Assembly: GCA_011009095.1 (NCBI GenBank)
Contig: VTPC01090593.1
Coordinates: forward strand, 1 to 64,000
Direction: 5' to 3'
DNA: 64,000 nt
Source of the DNA: Ignelater luminosus
Taxonomy: Eukaryota > Arthropoda > Insecta > Coleoptera > Elateridae
In this document: in pieces, positions 23,784-36,600 of the stretch
How the letters are laid out: the number at the start of each line of letters is the position of its first letter
Numbering within the stretch: position 1 is the stretch's first letter
The notes under the pieces: generated by a model
The model's database searches: none
Told to the model about the DNA's origin: nothing
What the model saw: only the letters and a program-made list of their open reading frames with translations
Translations under genes and position numbers: made by a program

Positions 23784-26700
23784 AAATGTTAACATGACCT
23801 CAGGGGTCTAAACGTTGTACTGTACATGTATAAGGTCAATCTCCAACTGTTATAGAACATCAGTTAGGTCGCTTTTAACGTAGGCATTTGTTGCCCGTTC
23901 TTCTAAACACTAAAGTATCAGAACGAATTTATGAGATATCCCCAAAACGTATAAAGAAGAAATGAAAAAAAATTGTAAAGTGACAACGGGCTTAAGGAAA
24001 TTAACACTAGCAACAGATATAAATAACAGTTATATAGTACGAACTGTTATTTAAGTAAGACGCAAAGATTCTAAACAGGTTCATCTTAACAAGATTATGA
24101 TTAATAATTAACTATTGAATCTTGCAAGTACAATAATGACTCTCATTCAGAGCTCTGATTATTAATAGTTATAAAAGGCAAAATTCAATCATTTGATATA
24201 TTCCAACTTTAAACGAAAAAATTAATTAATGGCTTTAAATCTCGATTACACTCACTGTAGCCTTGAGATTACTGATTTTCTAATAAAAAGTTTTGTATAA
24301 TTCAACGCTCCACAATCCCGTCTTTTGACGAGTTAAAACATGCTTTTCTTTCGTAAGCCATATCAGACGAGTATACAAAACCATGATGTTGGCACATCTA
24401 TTTAATATCAAAAAATAATAAATAAAATCTTATCTTCTGCAGACTATCAGTATAAGGTTCTTTATTGTTTTCTGTGTTGTGAAAAATCAATAATTATATT
24501 TTTCTTTCATTAAGCGAACATTTCCCACAGCTGCTTATTATATTAAATATGAATTATATCACGCTACATTCAAAAACTTAATTGTACGAAATCAATAAAA
24601 TCTGCATTGTACATTGAAAGTATGGTGGTGGTACCAAACAAGTAATGGCTTTTAATTATTTAGTAGCTTTGAGAGGAAGTTAGTACAAGTTTATCAAAAT
24701 ACAGGAAGAAATATTCAGTTAATATTTAGATGCAACGCATACCAGAGATCTTAAAATCAAAAAATATTTTATGTTATAAAACACTACATACTTTCTTTAA
24801 AACAGTTTCTAAGCTACTAATATTTCAAGTTAATATCTTTCCGTTGGACGTTTTATACGTGTTAACAAAAAAATACATCATCAGTATATTCCTTTTTCGT
24901 ATCTCCCTGAGGAAATGTAATCGTTCTAGGCTTTTCAGTCGACTACTTTTCCTGTTGTAAATCTCGGCAATAAGAATAGAATAAAAATAATTTGTTGATT
25001 TACTCTTATTGTATCGATTACACGTGTGCGCGGCTTTAAATAGACTATATTCACAGGAACTTTCACTTTATGAATGAAATTGAAAACGTTTTTTACGATT
25101 TTCTGCAAAAAACTTTGCTTTATCGCTTTATAAAGCTGTTAAAAGTTTAAAAATAAAACCATAAAGCTTCTCTATTTCATAAAAAGTGCCCTTAATTCAA
25201 TTTTAATGAATCTTGACAGCCGAGACGAGCAAACAAACAAGTAAATATGAGAATTTATCGTGTGAATCATCTCCTTGACCTACATGCAACCCTTCGAAGA
25301 CCACTGACCTATTCCTGCATGGTTTTTAAAATTCTTTTCGCTTTTACATTACATTGAAAAGATCTCTAATAAGTAATAATCAATATCTACCCCTTTAGTA
25401 CAGTTAGCTAGCTTATGTAGAGGACTCCTATTTATCTATGTGGCATTGATATGAGTGCCGTAAGAGATTTTCACTACTGTTTTAACTGCATTTGATTTAA
25501 TAACTCAGATTATAGAGACAAGAAACACACAAGGTCCTACAGCAGCTATGTAAAAAACTATCGCAAAAAATTCTTTAGAAACTCTGAAACTGGAAATGGT
25601 AGTTTTGAACTTTTTAATAGAATTTTCCCACAAATACTTCTTACAGTTTAAAACAGTTCTCGGAGAAGATAAGTGCTTTTTGATATTGTAGATTTTACCT
25701 GATGAACTTTAACATTTTGAATAAGCCGACAGGTTTTTGATATCAACAGAACAGTAACAAGAATTTTAATTGTGCTTGAAGAGGAAAGAACACATTTTTC
25801 TGCAATTTCTGCCCTACAGGAAAATTACTGAGTTTGACCTTTTCTATAGAAAGTTTGCCCTACAATTAGATATACACTAGAAGTAGGCAACTTCATGTTG
25901 TTCTTATCGGTTATGTATAAACTCTTAGCTTTAATAGTGAAATCTGTGATTGAACCACCTCGCATGTTCTTCTTACTATGGTGTGGTAAGCATGCGAGAT
26001 ACACATTAGAAAAATTTTCCAATCGTCTTACTCACCTTCGATGCGGTAGATTTGATTGGTCGTACTATAAGTTCAATTTCCCTCACACTTACTGTATTCT
26101 TCACTGCTAGTGTTATAGCTATCAGGTTCCTCCTAATTTGATGTCACTTTTGGCTACTTTGCCGGACTTGGTTTTTCTGTTGATAATAATTTGGAAATAA
26201 AAATTTCTAATTTTTAAATGTGCGATTTCTCTTTTTCTTTGATCTCTTCCTCTTCTTTTTCCTCTTTCTCAGGTTTTGCCAGGGCTTTCCACTCTGGTGA
26301 GATTGACGTGCGAGTGATAGCAAAGCTTTTATATTCAGCTTATCCTAAATGGTTTGATCTATCAGCACAGTTAATTGTTAGTCTGAGATCTATTTTTCTA
26401 TGAGCAATTTGTCAGTGCTTGGTGCACAGGCTCTGGATTTGTTTCTTTACTGTTACACGCAGAACTCTCTGTCTGACTTACTAAGAAAGCCAAATATTCA
26501 TTCTATTGACATTGTGTTGATTAAAGAAAGTTTTTCCCCTTACCATGAAACTTTCTACGTTGACAATATACTCATGTCAGATAAATCTGGAAAATACTTT
26601 CTCAAGTTCCGTTTGGTCTGCTTGCAGGATCCATGTCTTGATCTTATTTTCTTTACCAATTAATTAAATTTTGGATTTTACAGATGTAGAGTAAAACATC

Positions 26701-26841
26701 CAATTATTGGCAATAGTTTAATGTAAAAGGTTATTAGAAACGGACAAGCACATTTAAATGTACAATTTATTAGGTAAATTAACTGGTTAACATTATAGGT
26801 TAGGTATACATACATTATCTCAAAATACATAGACATTTCTC
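23784..26841. other. intronic sequence with nothing recognised
   Basis: About 3 kb of AT-rich DNA with no coding motif or clear repeat structure. Confidence 0.5.
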
Positions 26842-27230
26842 TTAACAACTAGGTATGTATGTTTTTGTCGCCATTTTTCGATTTATTGCTAACATTTCTT
26901 TGGTTTCACTGAGTGTACCTTCTTTTCTTTCTAATGTTTGGGGTTCTACTTCGTCTGTATTGTCCGTTGATGTCTTCGGTTTTCTTACTAACGTTTCTTT
27001 ATTTGCAGTGGACATTTTGTTTTCTTCTTCTAGCATTTGGGCCTCTATTATGTTATCTTCCTTCAATGCCCTTTGTTCTCTTTTTAGCTTTTGATCTTCT
27101 TTGCTTATGTTTGCTTTCAATATCTTTTGTTTTCTTTCTAACATTTCACTGTAGTCAGTGGGTGTTTATTCTCCTACTTCTAGCATTTAGGTTTTTCCTT
27201 CATCCTTATTTTCATTGCAAGTGTTTTGTT
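26842..27230 (-). repeat. coding-type tandem repeat, 15-18 residue charged units
   Basis: The minus-strand frame 27144-26842 (100 codons) is built of imperfect units of 15-18 residues, each starting like MLERKQK (variants KLKREQR, MLEEENK, TLVRKPK, TLERKEG, MLAINRK). The DNA shows the same 45-54 bp rhythm (tttctttctaacattt variants near 26929, 26982, 27032, 27076, 27130, 27171). The composition (Lys, Glu, Leu) predicts a coiled coil. A stop near 27158 interrupts one further unit. It could be a remnant of a repetitive structural gene or a minisatellite that happens to keep frame. No family is recognised. Confidence 0.5.
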
Positions 27231-27389
27231 CTCCATTATTATGCGCTTGAGCTGCAACAATAGGTGGCTTTCTTTTTGTAGATAACGTACATACGATATT
27301 CTGTGCTAGATTCAAAGTGTCCAAGAGTTTAACCACGTCACCTACACGTATTTTTTAGTTTGTTTTTTTACACAACAGTTTGAATCTAA

Positions 27390-29033
27390 TGCAGAAAACA
27401 GTTAAAAGTGGTGGCGAACACCTACCTTTTGTTATATTATTTGGTTTCCCCCCCCCCCCCCGGATTTTTAAATTGAGTAATTTCTTTCGTTCATTTTCTT
27501 CTTTTCTTCTCAGTGTATTAAGCTTTCTTTCTTTTTTTTCCTGTTGTTTTGCGAGCTTCTTTTTTGGCCTCGAAAGCTTTTTTCCATCCACTAGATGTAC
27601 TGACGTACGGAATCTTGTCACTGACCTTTTTACCCTTTCGTTCTGGGGTTTTCAGCCAGAGAAGGTGTTCTTTAAGGCAATTATTATAAGTCTGGTCTTT
27701 GAAATTGGAGGTTAATGGCTGTTTAATTTGTGGTAGATTTGTCTGGGCGCTGAGGTTGGATGCCAATGGTCTTCCATTTTGTGATAAACGTATAGACTTT
27801 GCATCTCTACGCAGGTTGTTCTTTCTAATGGTTTCGCCACAATAATTACGACTCTGTGAAAGATATACTTGCATCAGCGTCGATCTTTACTGACGCATTA
27901 GCATCTTCACTGTTAAAATGTTGCTTTCCAAGGCATTTACTATAGTCAATTGAGTTTACATCCCAAAGATAAAGTCCATAGGCTCTAAATCCGTTACTGA
28001 CTGTATCAGGTGATAGATGCTTCAGTGCGTTTTTTAAAATCGGCGCAAAATACTCTTTAGTTAGTTGCACGAAAAAATTGGATCTTTTCCAGTTTGGTAG
28101 CGCCTTTTCCCATGCCGCTTTTAAAGGTTGAAAACTAGAAATGTCTGCAGGGATTAGGATATAATGCTACTAATATTAAATGACGATTACTACATAATTT
28201 AATAATTCACACGTCTGATGCGTATTACAAGGAAATGAATGCCTTCTTTGATCAGATTTGGATGAAACATATATTCGTAAACTAATTTTGACTTCATTCA
28301 ACCATTGTCACTCGTACCAATTCCCCAACTTTCAGGAACACTGTCAACAATTTTTTTGACTATCTTTATATGCATAAATTATCATAGGGGGAACGACGGA
28401 TCCGATGGCTGAAAATGCGAACATTACAGTAATGTTGGTCTTTGATGGGCTTGGCTCGACTTGATAAACATGTTTAGACTCTTTTGGAGCAACAACCTTA
28501 TCTTCCGTAGCACTCAAGGGAAAACAGATCTCATCACCATTGTATACTCTACTTGGATCACTTAAAATATCAAAATAATTTTTTTGCTTGAAATAGGCCT
28601 CAATATTTTTGAACCAGTCACGGATATCTGACTCGAAAACATTTGCTCTAGCTTTTATCACAGCTTCTGGAGTTATGCTTGCTAAATTTGGATGCCTGTG
28701 TAAGAAGCATTTGTACCAGTGATCACAAGGCAGATTATTTTTGAAAGGGTTAAGCCCAGAATTCTTATCTAAGAACGTTTTAACAGAAACCTTTTTGGGG
28801 GAATCCTTTTCTGTGGCTTTCAGTAATCCAGGTTTTAATTAAGTCTTCTTCATCTTCGATATTTTTCTTAAATTCTGACTTAGGCGGAACTGTAATGTTG
28901 CTCTGGGGATTCCATATTCAGAAGCTGCTTGTTTCTTTGGTTTCCTCTTTCGTATGTCATCCAAAGCTTTGTGCAATGCTTTTTCAGTGTACTCTTTGGT
29001 ATATTTATAATTTCTCTTAATTTCCTATTTTAA
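27390..29033 (-). pseudogene. pogo/Tigger-type DDE transposase pseudogene
   Basis: Domain order on the minus strand fits pogo-family transposases. An N-terminal psq-type helix-turn-helix lies at about 29030-28890 (YTEKALHKALDDIRKRKPKK, then ASEYGIPRATLQFRL). The first catalytic block is in 28661-28344 (SRVYNGDEICFPLS, ITVMFAFSAIGSVVPPMIIY). A broken middle at about 28340-28160 includes CSNRHLILVALYPN, then FQPLKAAWEKALPNW (about 28135-28090). The C-terminal helical part is in 28070-27846 (EYFAPILKNALKHL, NGFRAYGLYLWDV), ending in a basic coiled-coil tail to about 27400. Several stops and frameshifts separate the parts. The stretch expected to carry the second catalytic aspartate is degraded. 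No terminal inverted repeats were identified. It is inactive. Confidence 0.75.
27448..27461. repeat. poly(C) run of 14
   Basis: An uninterrupted C14 tract, conspicuous in AT-rich DNA. It falls within the 3' end of the pogo-like relic and encodes a glycine run on the minus strand. Length may vary between individuals or be a sequencing artefact. Confidence 0.9.
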
Positions 29034-30436
29034 GAATAAAAAGTGCCATTAATTAATTTGATTGATCTCCATCTAAAACCAGTTACTGGCAGGCAGGGCT
29101 AATAAATAAGAAAAGTGCAGTTTCTCAATCTAGTTATTGGCACTGGGGAAATAAAAAACTGCATTTCAACAATAAAAGAGGTATAGGAAAGCCCCAATAA
29201 AACATGTATCAAAAAAATCAGCCAGAAAACAAAAACAAACTTTATCAAAGGTTAGACTTGCATACCCTTTCTTATGAAAAATTCAAAATTCTTACATGAA
29301 AATTACAGACTTACTTTGCAATATTAATAGCCTGCACCATGTTGATTTTTAAATGTCGACAAAGTCGAAAATTAAATGACAGGTCTTGTAAGAATTAATA
29401 ACATTATTTGCTACAAATTACAGAAAACTTAAATATATAAAAATTAAACTGATACTGCCAATAATTGGTGAAGTGCCAACAACTGGGTGTTTAACCCTAA
29501 ATCATCCAAAATCTCATTATTGAAACTTTAAGGAAATGTTTAACCTTCTTAATGCTGTTGTAGGATCGGATCGCTTAAGTGTCTCAGTTTCAGCTTTCTA
29601 TTGTATCATAATGAAAGGCCAAGAGCTTGGTCATCTTGAGCTTTCTTAGTTCATCATCTTCTTTTTTTTGCTTCTTCAGTCTCCTGCGCGGAATTTTAAA
29701 ATATTTGTCAGTTTGTTTGTCTCACATAATTGCGCATCTGAATTTTTTCTTTGTCACTCTTGAAAATCTTTGTTAGTGTTGGGCTTTGATTTTGAAAGTA
29801 GAAGTTATTGATGATTAGCTAACGGTTTCTATCCTGTTTCTACAAGCAGTTAGGAATGGAATTACCAAAACTACTTCTACTTTTTTGTTCATGAAACATG
29901 GCTACAGACGACACCGACATGGTCTAAAGGCCACCTAGTATCTTTTTCTGGTGCAAGCTTGTAGTAACAATACGATAGCTTTTACTTAGGCTTACCTTTT
30001 TTCAATCTAGAGTATCCAGTCAAATAATCTGGAATTGTTCTATCCAACACCTAAAGTGCGGACCATGGGATGCTGACAAAGATAGGGAGGAAAACATAAA
30101 AAAATGGAAATTCTAACAAAAAATGTATTAAGTCAAAAGGTTATCCTATACATGCACAAGCACAAACTGTGCACTGAAAATTCTTCTATATCTCAGTAAA
30201 AATAAAGAATTCTTCATTAAATTTATTAGATCAAGAATTAGACATGTAAGATTTAAGAAGCGGAAAAATTTACAGATTGTGTGTTTTGTGCTTCAATAAT
30301 TTCAAGGATATTCAATTTAAAAGATGAAACGACTCTGTTGATAACCCGCTATCAGATTCGGCACCAGTGGAATTAAAAAACTATATTTGAAAACTGAGAT
30401 AATGAAGTTAAAGAATTCTGGCTTATGTTTATTTTT
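29034..30436. other. intronic sequence; one protein-like patch
   Basis: Mostly AT-rich. On the minus strand about 29700-29580 reads RRRLKKQKKEDDELRKLKMT, a charged stretch without a known family. Nothing else is supported. Confidence 0.4.
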
Positions 30437-30670
30437 TATACCGGGTGTGGAGTTTTAAAACCGTACATAGGACAATGCATGGAGATTAAGATTTTTGTAA
30501 TTCCTGCTCTCCAAATGAACCTATAGGGGAGGTAATGGTATCAGTCGATACGGTAGAAGTTCTCTCTTAATCCGGCACTAATAAATTAACCAAGAAATGC
30601 TCAGAATTAGCAAAATAAATTAATAATAACATTGTCCTATGTACGGGTTTGAAACTCCACACCCGGTATA
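30437..30670. mobile_element. 234-bp MITE with 41-bp terminal inverted repeats
   Basis: The left end starts TATACCGGGTGTGGAGTTTT (30437) and the right end is its inverted copy ending CCGGTATA (30670). The inverted repeats are about 41 bp with two mismatches. The outer TA/TATA bases fit a TA target duplication, pointing to a Tc1/mariner-type origin. There is no coding capacity. The near-perfect ends suggest a comparatively young insertion. Confidence 0.88.
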
Positions 30671-33600
30671 ATAAGCATAGTGAAATTACCACAATAAAAT
30701 TGCAGGTGTGTAAACGAGACTTCTACTTTTTTTAAATTTAAATCTTGATGGAGAAAATAATGTTAGTGTGGAAAATAAAAAGGATGCTTTAAAAAATAGA
30801 TTAGAAGATCTCTCTTAGTTCCCTTTAAGAGTAACTTCAATTATACGTATACATGTTTGTTAAGGATAGATTTTTCAAGAATTCTCTCAAGAAACTGAAA
30901 TAATCTTATTTGTTTTACACTCACCTGATAATGGAACTGTCTTGGTTAATAAATTTAAAAGCTTTAGATACAAAGTATAATTATTGCTTGAATAGAACAG
31001 ATGTTTTTCCTAAAGAAATTACGTTTTAACTATTTTTACTATCTTTCTTGTTTTAGATTTATGTTTGTCATTTCCTTAGTATTAAAAAAAACTAAAAATT
31101 AACTTGTCATAACAGAAATTTATTATTAAAACTTATAAACTTTCAACAAAACAAAAGTACTGTAGAACGAAACTAAAAATAAAGATTTTCACTGAGATCC
31201 ATTAATCACTAACCTCAACAAAGCTTTTCACTGAAAAAGATACCGTGTTACACAGTGGTATTCCTGCTGAAAGTGACTCGTGGAAATAGTAGAACTTTTT
31301 TTTTGAAAGGTTTTAAGTAGTCGATTTTGTTTATTCTATTTTTGTTTCAAAAGAAGGAAACGAAACATACTCAAACGATGTTAGCACGCACAATTTTGTT
31401 TTCTCTTTGTAAAAGTGTTAGTTATATTAAAATAAACAGATAGAACGACAAAATCAAAGTGACACGAGAAAATGGAAAAACATTCTTGTCTAATGGAAAT
31501 ATGTTTATGACAATAAAGTATTACAATCCTGTTGAAGAAGACCAAAAAAGGTCGACGAAAATGGGAATAAAGTAGGTTTAAGGGATCTATTATGCATAAG
31601 GAAAATTGGGTGTTCAATTTTCTCTTTTCACGTGTGTGTTATTTATTTTTGGCGACAAAAATTCTAATCGAATTCCACAGCATAAGTTTTGGTTAGAAAA
31701 AATTCAATTTCCATTAGCTTTAATAAACTCGAATAAAAAGTAATGAAAAATTAAAGCTTTCCAATTTTATTCTCTAAACGACAGTTTCAAATAAATTTTA
31801 AGAGTAAAAAATTTCCCAACTTGAAGTGAAAAGTTCTCACCTAATATTTGCTTTGATAAAATTGATTATCACACTTCTCTAGTTTGAAAAATTCTAAATC
31901 CGCTATTTCACTTTCGAGATAAAGGCAACCTGCTTTTGCTTTTAACAATCCTTCTCGTTTCCAAATTCATCTTTTTACTAAAGCCACGTCGATAACACTA
32001 TCGAAAGCAAATTGTTGCAAAGAACGTTCATCGATCTGCATCTAAAGACGTAAATCCACCAAGTACCTACCTAACGCATAAAAAAGCTCCTACTTTATAA
32101 ATCTACTATTTTAAGTAGTAAAATTTTATATTTTCCCTTTTTTCAGAAACCAATTGAATTGTAGAAGAACGAACTTTTATCAAGAAGAATATAAATGGAA
32201 GATGCATTGCTTAAATAAGGAATATAATAATCTATTGTTGTTTCTAGCAAATTTGTATTATTAGTCATCTATGTAGTTATTTAAAGATAAAACAAGGGAA
32301 ATCTATTTTTGTAACTGATCCATTGTTGATGTTCTATTGGTTTTGGAAATTGATTTTCTTGGAAGTCTTTTTAGTAATAAAAAGAATAACAAAGTTTGTT
32401 ATCACTGTAATCAAACACATTACTGTTTTTATCGCATATACAGTTTATTTTGTAAACAATGAAATATTAAAAAAAAATCACATAAATCACAGAATATTCG
32501 ACAATTATAATTTTTGAACAACAATATTGGTTTCTCAAAATGTCACGATACAGTGCCTAACCTGAAACATTATGTAAAATCAAAACAGATTAATAACAGA
32601 CTATTAAAAGTACAAAACAGGAATTTCTGCAAATGAAAGTAATTCACTACTACCAGGCAGAAATAGTAAGTATAGAAAACCTTGAAGTAGCAATAAAAAG
32701 AAATTTCAAAATATACTTACCTAAAAAATATTAGAGTTCTTTTGGGGAATTGGCGAGGTAAACTACGGGGTTTTGCACAAATATTGAATGTTCACAGTTA
32801 TATAATCGATTTTCCAAATTAATTCTATTTAGAGTTCAACAAATTTTTTACTTAAGTACAATAAACAATAAAATACCCCAGGCTGCTAGGCTTTAAGTGC
32901 CACGCTGCTTTCTTGTCCTGTAAAGCTTTAAGTCTTTTAAAATTAAAATCGCAAAATTAACTCACAATGTTAAATTGCGAGCTCGCACGAAATACATGAA
33001 TAAGATGATAAATTATTATTTACTGTTAAAAGACATAATTTAGTAAAATTCCAAAATCATTAGTTAGTTTCTTAGCATAGAATTTAGATTTCTGAAATTA
33101 AATAATAATGACAGTCTTAGATCTTTATGTAAAACAAGATTATGCCTTTAAAGTTATTTTTTTCATAACATCAAAACTTTTCACATGTGAGATTTTAAAT
33201 GAAATTAATTTGTACAGCCCATATGAGAAAAGTCCGCAAAAGAGTTTTCCAAACTAGTATCTGATACTTACTAGATGATTTCTATATTCTGCTCACCAGC
33301 TCATAAAACTTGTGAGGTTTAAAAAAACTTGTCAATTAATCTTCACTTGTTTGATGTCTGGGCAGCTTCTTCACAAGACAAAACAGGTTTGACTACTACT
33401 CGCTTAATGCTGGATCGATCTCGCGTGTCTACCTCACAATTTGTCACCGACAAAACTCGGAAAAGTGGTTTTATGTCCATGCAGATCTGAATGTTGTACT
33501 CGCAACAGCTCGAATGCCGGAGATGGGATGGGTTCACAGATTAATAATATAACTAAATAGAATAGAAATTCAATAAAAGACCTTGGTGAATCAAGTCAAG

Positions 33601-36600
33601 GTCGACACGTTCGCTGATATGATTTCTCACTAGGAACACTCTGTATATATCGGAAACGCTATAATTGCAGTGAACACTGTACAAAAATCTTTCTTCAAAC
33701 TTACCAAGAGAGCTTACACTGATTTATTCTTAATACTCTTGACTAAACAAAGTCACAACAGTGGGCATAGCTAATTTGCACCGGAAAACTTATACTGAAT
33801 TACTGTAATTAAAATATGTTGACTCTTCAAAATAAAATATTAAGAAAAAAGAAACATTATTTTAATAATACGTATATAACTGACTTTATGATACAACACA
33901 ACCAAAATAAATAATAAATAAATTTATTAGTCTATCATTCAATTAACTAGAAGACGCTACCAAAGCTTGAACTTAGTACCATAGAATTCCTTTTTGATTT
34001 ACCAAAACTCCAGCGGCTTGCGGGATGGTCAATGACCCCTCATATGTTTTAACCGCAACGCACACAAAGGAAAGTACTCTATTTATACACGAAACACTGT
34101 TTAAGCATGAAAGCATTAATGCACACAATAACATTTAATGTTGTGGAACTAAGTGTTCATTGTTACCAAATACGTCTTTAAACTAGATAATTACTAAACA
34201 ATGTTTATTGTATTGACAGATAATTCGGTGCCCCAAAATATTGCTACTATTTGATAGCTCTTTAAAACTAAAAGCAGGGGATTGCAAAGTTTACGGTGCT
34301 AGCACTTCACTGGACAAAATACGGTTAATGTTTTATCAACCCAACAAAACGATAATTAGAAGGAATTCCATTTCCTTAACACTCACAAAAACTCACTTTT
34401 AAATCCGCTAAAAACAAGCATAAATTCACCTCACAGAACCATTTCTAGTGAATTTTCAAAGGAAACAAATGTTCGGTATGACACGAAGATAGGAACATCT
34501 CTTCTATGAACATACACAGCTGACCTCTTACTCTGTCTTGGTGTAAGTCTCTCTAGCAACTGAGCATTTTTGCATGCTCAAAGCGCGCTGAGATTTAGGC
34601 TACGCCTTTCCAAACGCGGTCGAAAACGTGCTGAATAAGAAAGTACAATTCAGACCCCAATACACCCCATGTGCGACGGAAGCTCTAAGCATGAATTAAT
34701 TTATATTAAATTAAAAGCGCACGTGCGTTAAATAAACATTGGGCAGACAGAATTAAAGAAATGTTTTCGACAAAAATGTTTCTTAAACACACCTGAATTA
34801 ACAAGGGTTTCAATTAGTAATACAATTTATATAAAAAATGCTTGCGATGGAAAGATCTAAAAACAAAACAAATATATTTGCAATTTAATAGAAATATCAT
34901 AAGATTTTTAAAATGGCATTACAGATTATCGACCAGTGTATATGAATCTTTAGATCTACGACGCCGTTTTGAAGTACATTCTGAACAGCAGAGTGATTGG
35001 AATAATTCTAATACTTAAACAGTAATCATTATCAAAGAGGAATATAACTGACCAAAGTAATATTTTAAGATTCTAATAATCATTAGTCATCTTTTTTCTC
35101 ATATTAGCAAAACATCTGAAGCATGTATAAGGACTGGTGGGTTGCTAGGTTGGCCAAGTCGCATACGTCTTTAGAAAAAATCATTTGATGACCAGTATCA
35201 TCGATTTCTACCTGCTTTGAAATCTAAACCAACATATTCCAAGTAAACCAGCTCTTTGAGTTAGAAGGGACCATCAGAGTCAGTATAAGTTTAGCAGAAT
35301 TTTAATTGTTCTTAATGCATAAAAACACAAAAATTTACATTGCTTTGCACACGGTACAGTGGAAATAGCCACGAGGCCACAGAGAAAACAAAGGTTATGA
35401 GTAAACTTAGAAAACCAAGATACTGAAACTTATGTGCGTTCTGGTGATCAGTTCAGTAAGACTTAAGCATTTCAATTTTGCCTGATCTTTTTGATGAGTA
35501 CCCATTAACAATTGTGATCTCTCGAATATGCCAAACAGTGTGCGTTTAGACCGTCTTTCTACAACATACAACCACTAACGTTAAAGTTGGTTTTTTAATG
35601 CTGATCGTGGTGAGGTCAGGGGTATGACCAAGCAGCAATTACATCATGCCCGTAGCGATTTTAACAACAAAAAGAAAGATAAAGGTTAATTATCTAGATT
35701 TAATCTGCTCACACTTTCAACAAGTTTGCATATGAAAAGCTTGCTGCAAAGCTAGTTAAATTAGGCTTTACAAGCTAAAATGAAAACTAGTTGTTTTTAT
35801 TTTTCTTCTTCAATTTTTTTCTTCTTTAGAATTTCTTCAAACGTATCTTATGTATTGCTATTTTGACTACTGTATTCTGCAGTTGATGGTAAGTGTTTGG
35901 ACGTTCAAGTTTTGATAGGAAATGTCGCTCAAATGCGTCTTAATCTTTTCTTATGTTACTTAGTTAAGATTTCCAAAGACTTTTAATTAATCCACATTTA
36001 AATAAGCCCATATTACAGTTGAAACGTAATTTTTTATTTGAGTTATTGCTTAACAGAGCTTCTGCTATAAAACAAAATCTAAACTTTGCTGGTTCTAATT
36101 TTTTAATCTTCTTATCCAGACAGAAGCTATTAAGTGTTAAATTTGCCATAGCTGGACCTTCGTGACCGGAATTCATCATCTATTGGTTTCTTCAGAGGAA
36201 CTATATATTGAGAAGAGTTGATTTATTAGTTACAAGTACAAAACTCTCAAGTACTTTGATTTAATGCAATATTTTATTAACAATTTTCCCAAATCAGCTG
36301 CATTTTTCTTTGAAAATTAAAAGTCTATCTTGGGCTTTCATATTTTAATTTTATTTCTATGGTAGAATTACCTGCTCTTATTTCATTTGTAAAAAATCAC
36401 AAGATAATACTGGAAATTGATGAGAATAGAAAGAATTATAAAATGGGAAACGCTGGAAAAACACCTAATAACATTGGCGTACACGAAAAGTACACTTTAG
36501 TTATCAGCACTTAGGAAGTTTTCTCTATTTTGGCATTTAACTTGTTGAATTGATTGTTATTAGGTAGGTTTTTGGTTTTAATTAATTTTGGTGCGGTACA

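Noticed and set aside
33343..33537. C-terminus of an LTR retrotransposon polyprotein
   Set aside because: Looked briefly like a BEL/gypsy end, but no integrase or protease motif and no long terminal repeats could be found.
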